A stretch of 64,000 nt of DNA from assembly GCF_001293165.1 (NCBI RefSeq), contig NZ_CP010552.1, positions 558,001 through 622,000 on the forward strand. The letters run 5' to 3'. The translations under genes and the position numbers were made by a program. The notes under the pieces are model-generated. The model saw only the letters and a list, made by a program, of their open reading frames with translations. It was not told where the DNA came from and searched no databases. Origin of the DNA: Candidatus Thioglobus autotrophicus. GTDB lineage: Bacteria; Pseudomonadota; Gammaproteobacteria; PS1; Pseudothioglobaceae. Below, piece by piece: positions 63,702 through 64,000 of this stretch (positions are counted from its first letter, which is position 1; every line of letters begins with the position of its first letter).

Positions 63702-64000
63702 CTAATTAATTTTAACTATTTCTTCAACAATGGTTACATTTGGGTTATCTGAGTCACAACTACTCGAACTAGTCACACATGCTTTTGATCGAATCTTGTA
63801 ATAAGAAATGTTAGAAATTATCACTCCTGTTCCAGCATCATCACTAACATCGTACCCCTCCTCTCCGTCGCCTGAGCCACTACCACTAACACTACCGCCT
63901 TCAGTCTCAGTTGAAACTGTACTTAAGCGAATAACTTCACACCGATAATAATGGGTACTCAATCGACTATCACTCGTCACGCTACTATCTATTCGTATTG
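63702..64000 (-). CDS. probable PilX-like minor pilin, C-terminal part only
   Basis: Only the last ~99 codons are in the window; the frame is open to the right edge with no start seen. The end, ISYYKIRSKACVTSSSSCDSDNPNVTIVEEIVKIN, has the Y-x-I-x-S-x-A pattern with a Cys pair and the long final strand common in PilX/PilV-type minor pilin tails. A Gly/Ser/Asp-rich loop (GGSVSGSGSGDGEEGYD) interrupts it. Position 13 bases upstream of pilY1 supports PilX. The N-terminal prepilin signal would lie past 64000. Confidence 0.55.
   Translation of the reverse strand, partial: IRIDSSVTSDSRLSTHYYRCEVIRLSTVSTETEGGSVSGSGSGDGEEGYDVSDDAGTGVIISNISYYKIRSKACVTSSSSCDSDNPNVTIVEEIVKIN

Noticed and set aside
50090-64000. 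Second copy of the tRNA-Ser 3' end (attR)
   Set aside because: I scanned for the TCCCTCCACCA and GGTTCAAATCCC segments and found no further copy before the right edge.

Overview
This 64 kb window comes from an AT-rich gammaproteobacterium. The supporting gene pairings are dusB-fis, 6S RNA next to 5-formyltetrahydrofolate cyclo-ligase, acnB, aceF-lpdA, lptB, and rpmB-rpmG. The low GC, compact operons and marker set would fit the marine SUP05/Thioglobus-type sulfur oxidisers and their relatives. That is an inference, because no sulfur-oxidation or carbon-fixation enzyme is in the window.

Positions 1-50000 are mostly core genome. The left edge cuts the 3' end of tcdA. It is followed by a redoxin, deaD, a cold-shock gene, sbcB, and nth with a DUF1841 gene. 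A long minus-strand stretch carries asd-hisB-hisH and folB-folK-dsbA-thiD-hisC-nif3, then plsY and a YadGH ABC exporter. On the plus strand come aceF-lpdA, a Pcm-like methyltransferase, an RND/MMPL exporter, nadB-def-dusB-fis, and purH-(unknown)-apt-mtnN. Next are dbpA, marC, a frame-broken periplasmic thioredoxin gene, and 6S RNA-fthC. A second minus-strand group follows: lptB-tsaD-comM-hisA-rnfH, and corC-(TauE-like)-pmbA-ubiH. The core part closes with birA, dgkA, truA, an SLC13/TrkA-C transporter divergent from a carbonic anhydrase, rpsP-rimM, purB, acnB and rpmB-rpmG.

From 50030 to the right edge the content looks accessory. A tRNA-Ser(UGA) gene is followed by an 11-bp tandem repeat, a tyrosine recombinase, and a HigBA toxin-antitoxin pair with repeats in its promoter. 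After these lies a type IV pilus locus. Two plus-strand pilin genes face a minus-strand assembly operon, which reads, in order of transcription, a partial PilX-like gene, PilY1, a PilM-PilN fusion, PilO, PilP, secretin, PilB and PilC. The tRNA-integrase start suggests that the pilus genes may lie on an integrated island whose far end is outside the window. No distal copy of the tRNA 3' end was seen.

The observations most worth a second look are: (i) the pilus locus, with its PilM-PilN fusion and a PilY1 that lacks a visible von Willebrand A domain and has an unrecognised N-terminal region; (ii) a two-domain SoxW-like thioredoxin gene broken twice, each time at a run of eight T; (iii) several genes with a perfect or near-perfect -10 box exactly six bases before the start codon and no ribosome binding site, which suggests leaderless mRNAs; (iv) ribosomal protein S16 with a long Ala/Glu/Lys tail; and (v) a 28-bp perfect palindrome inside the ABC permease gene.
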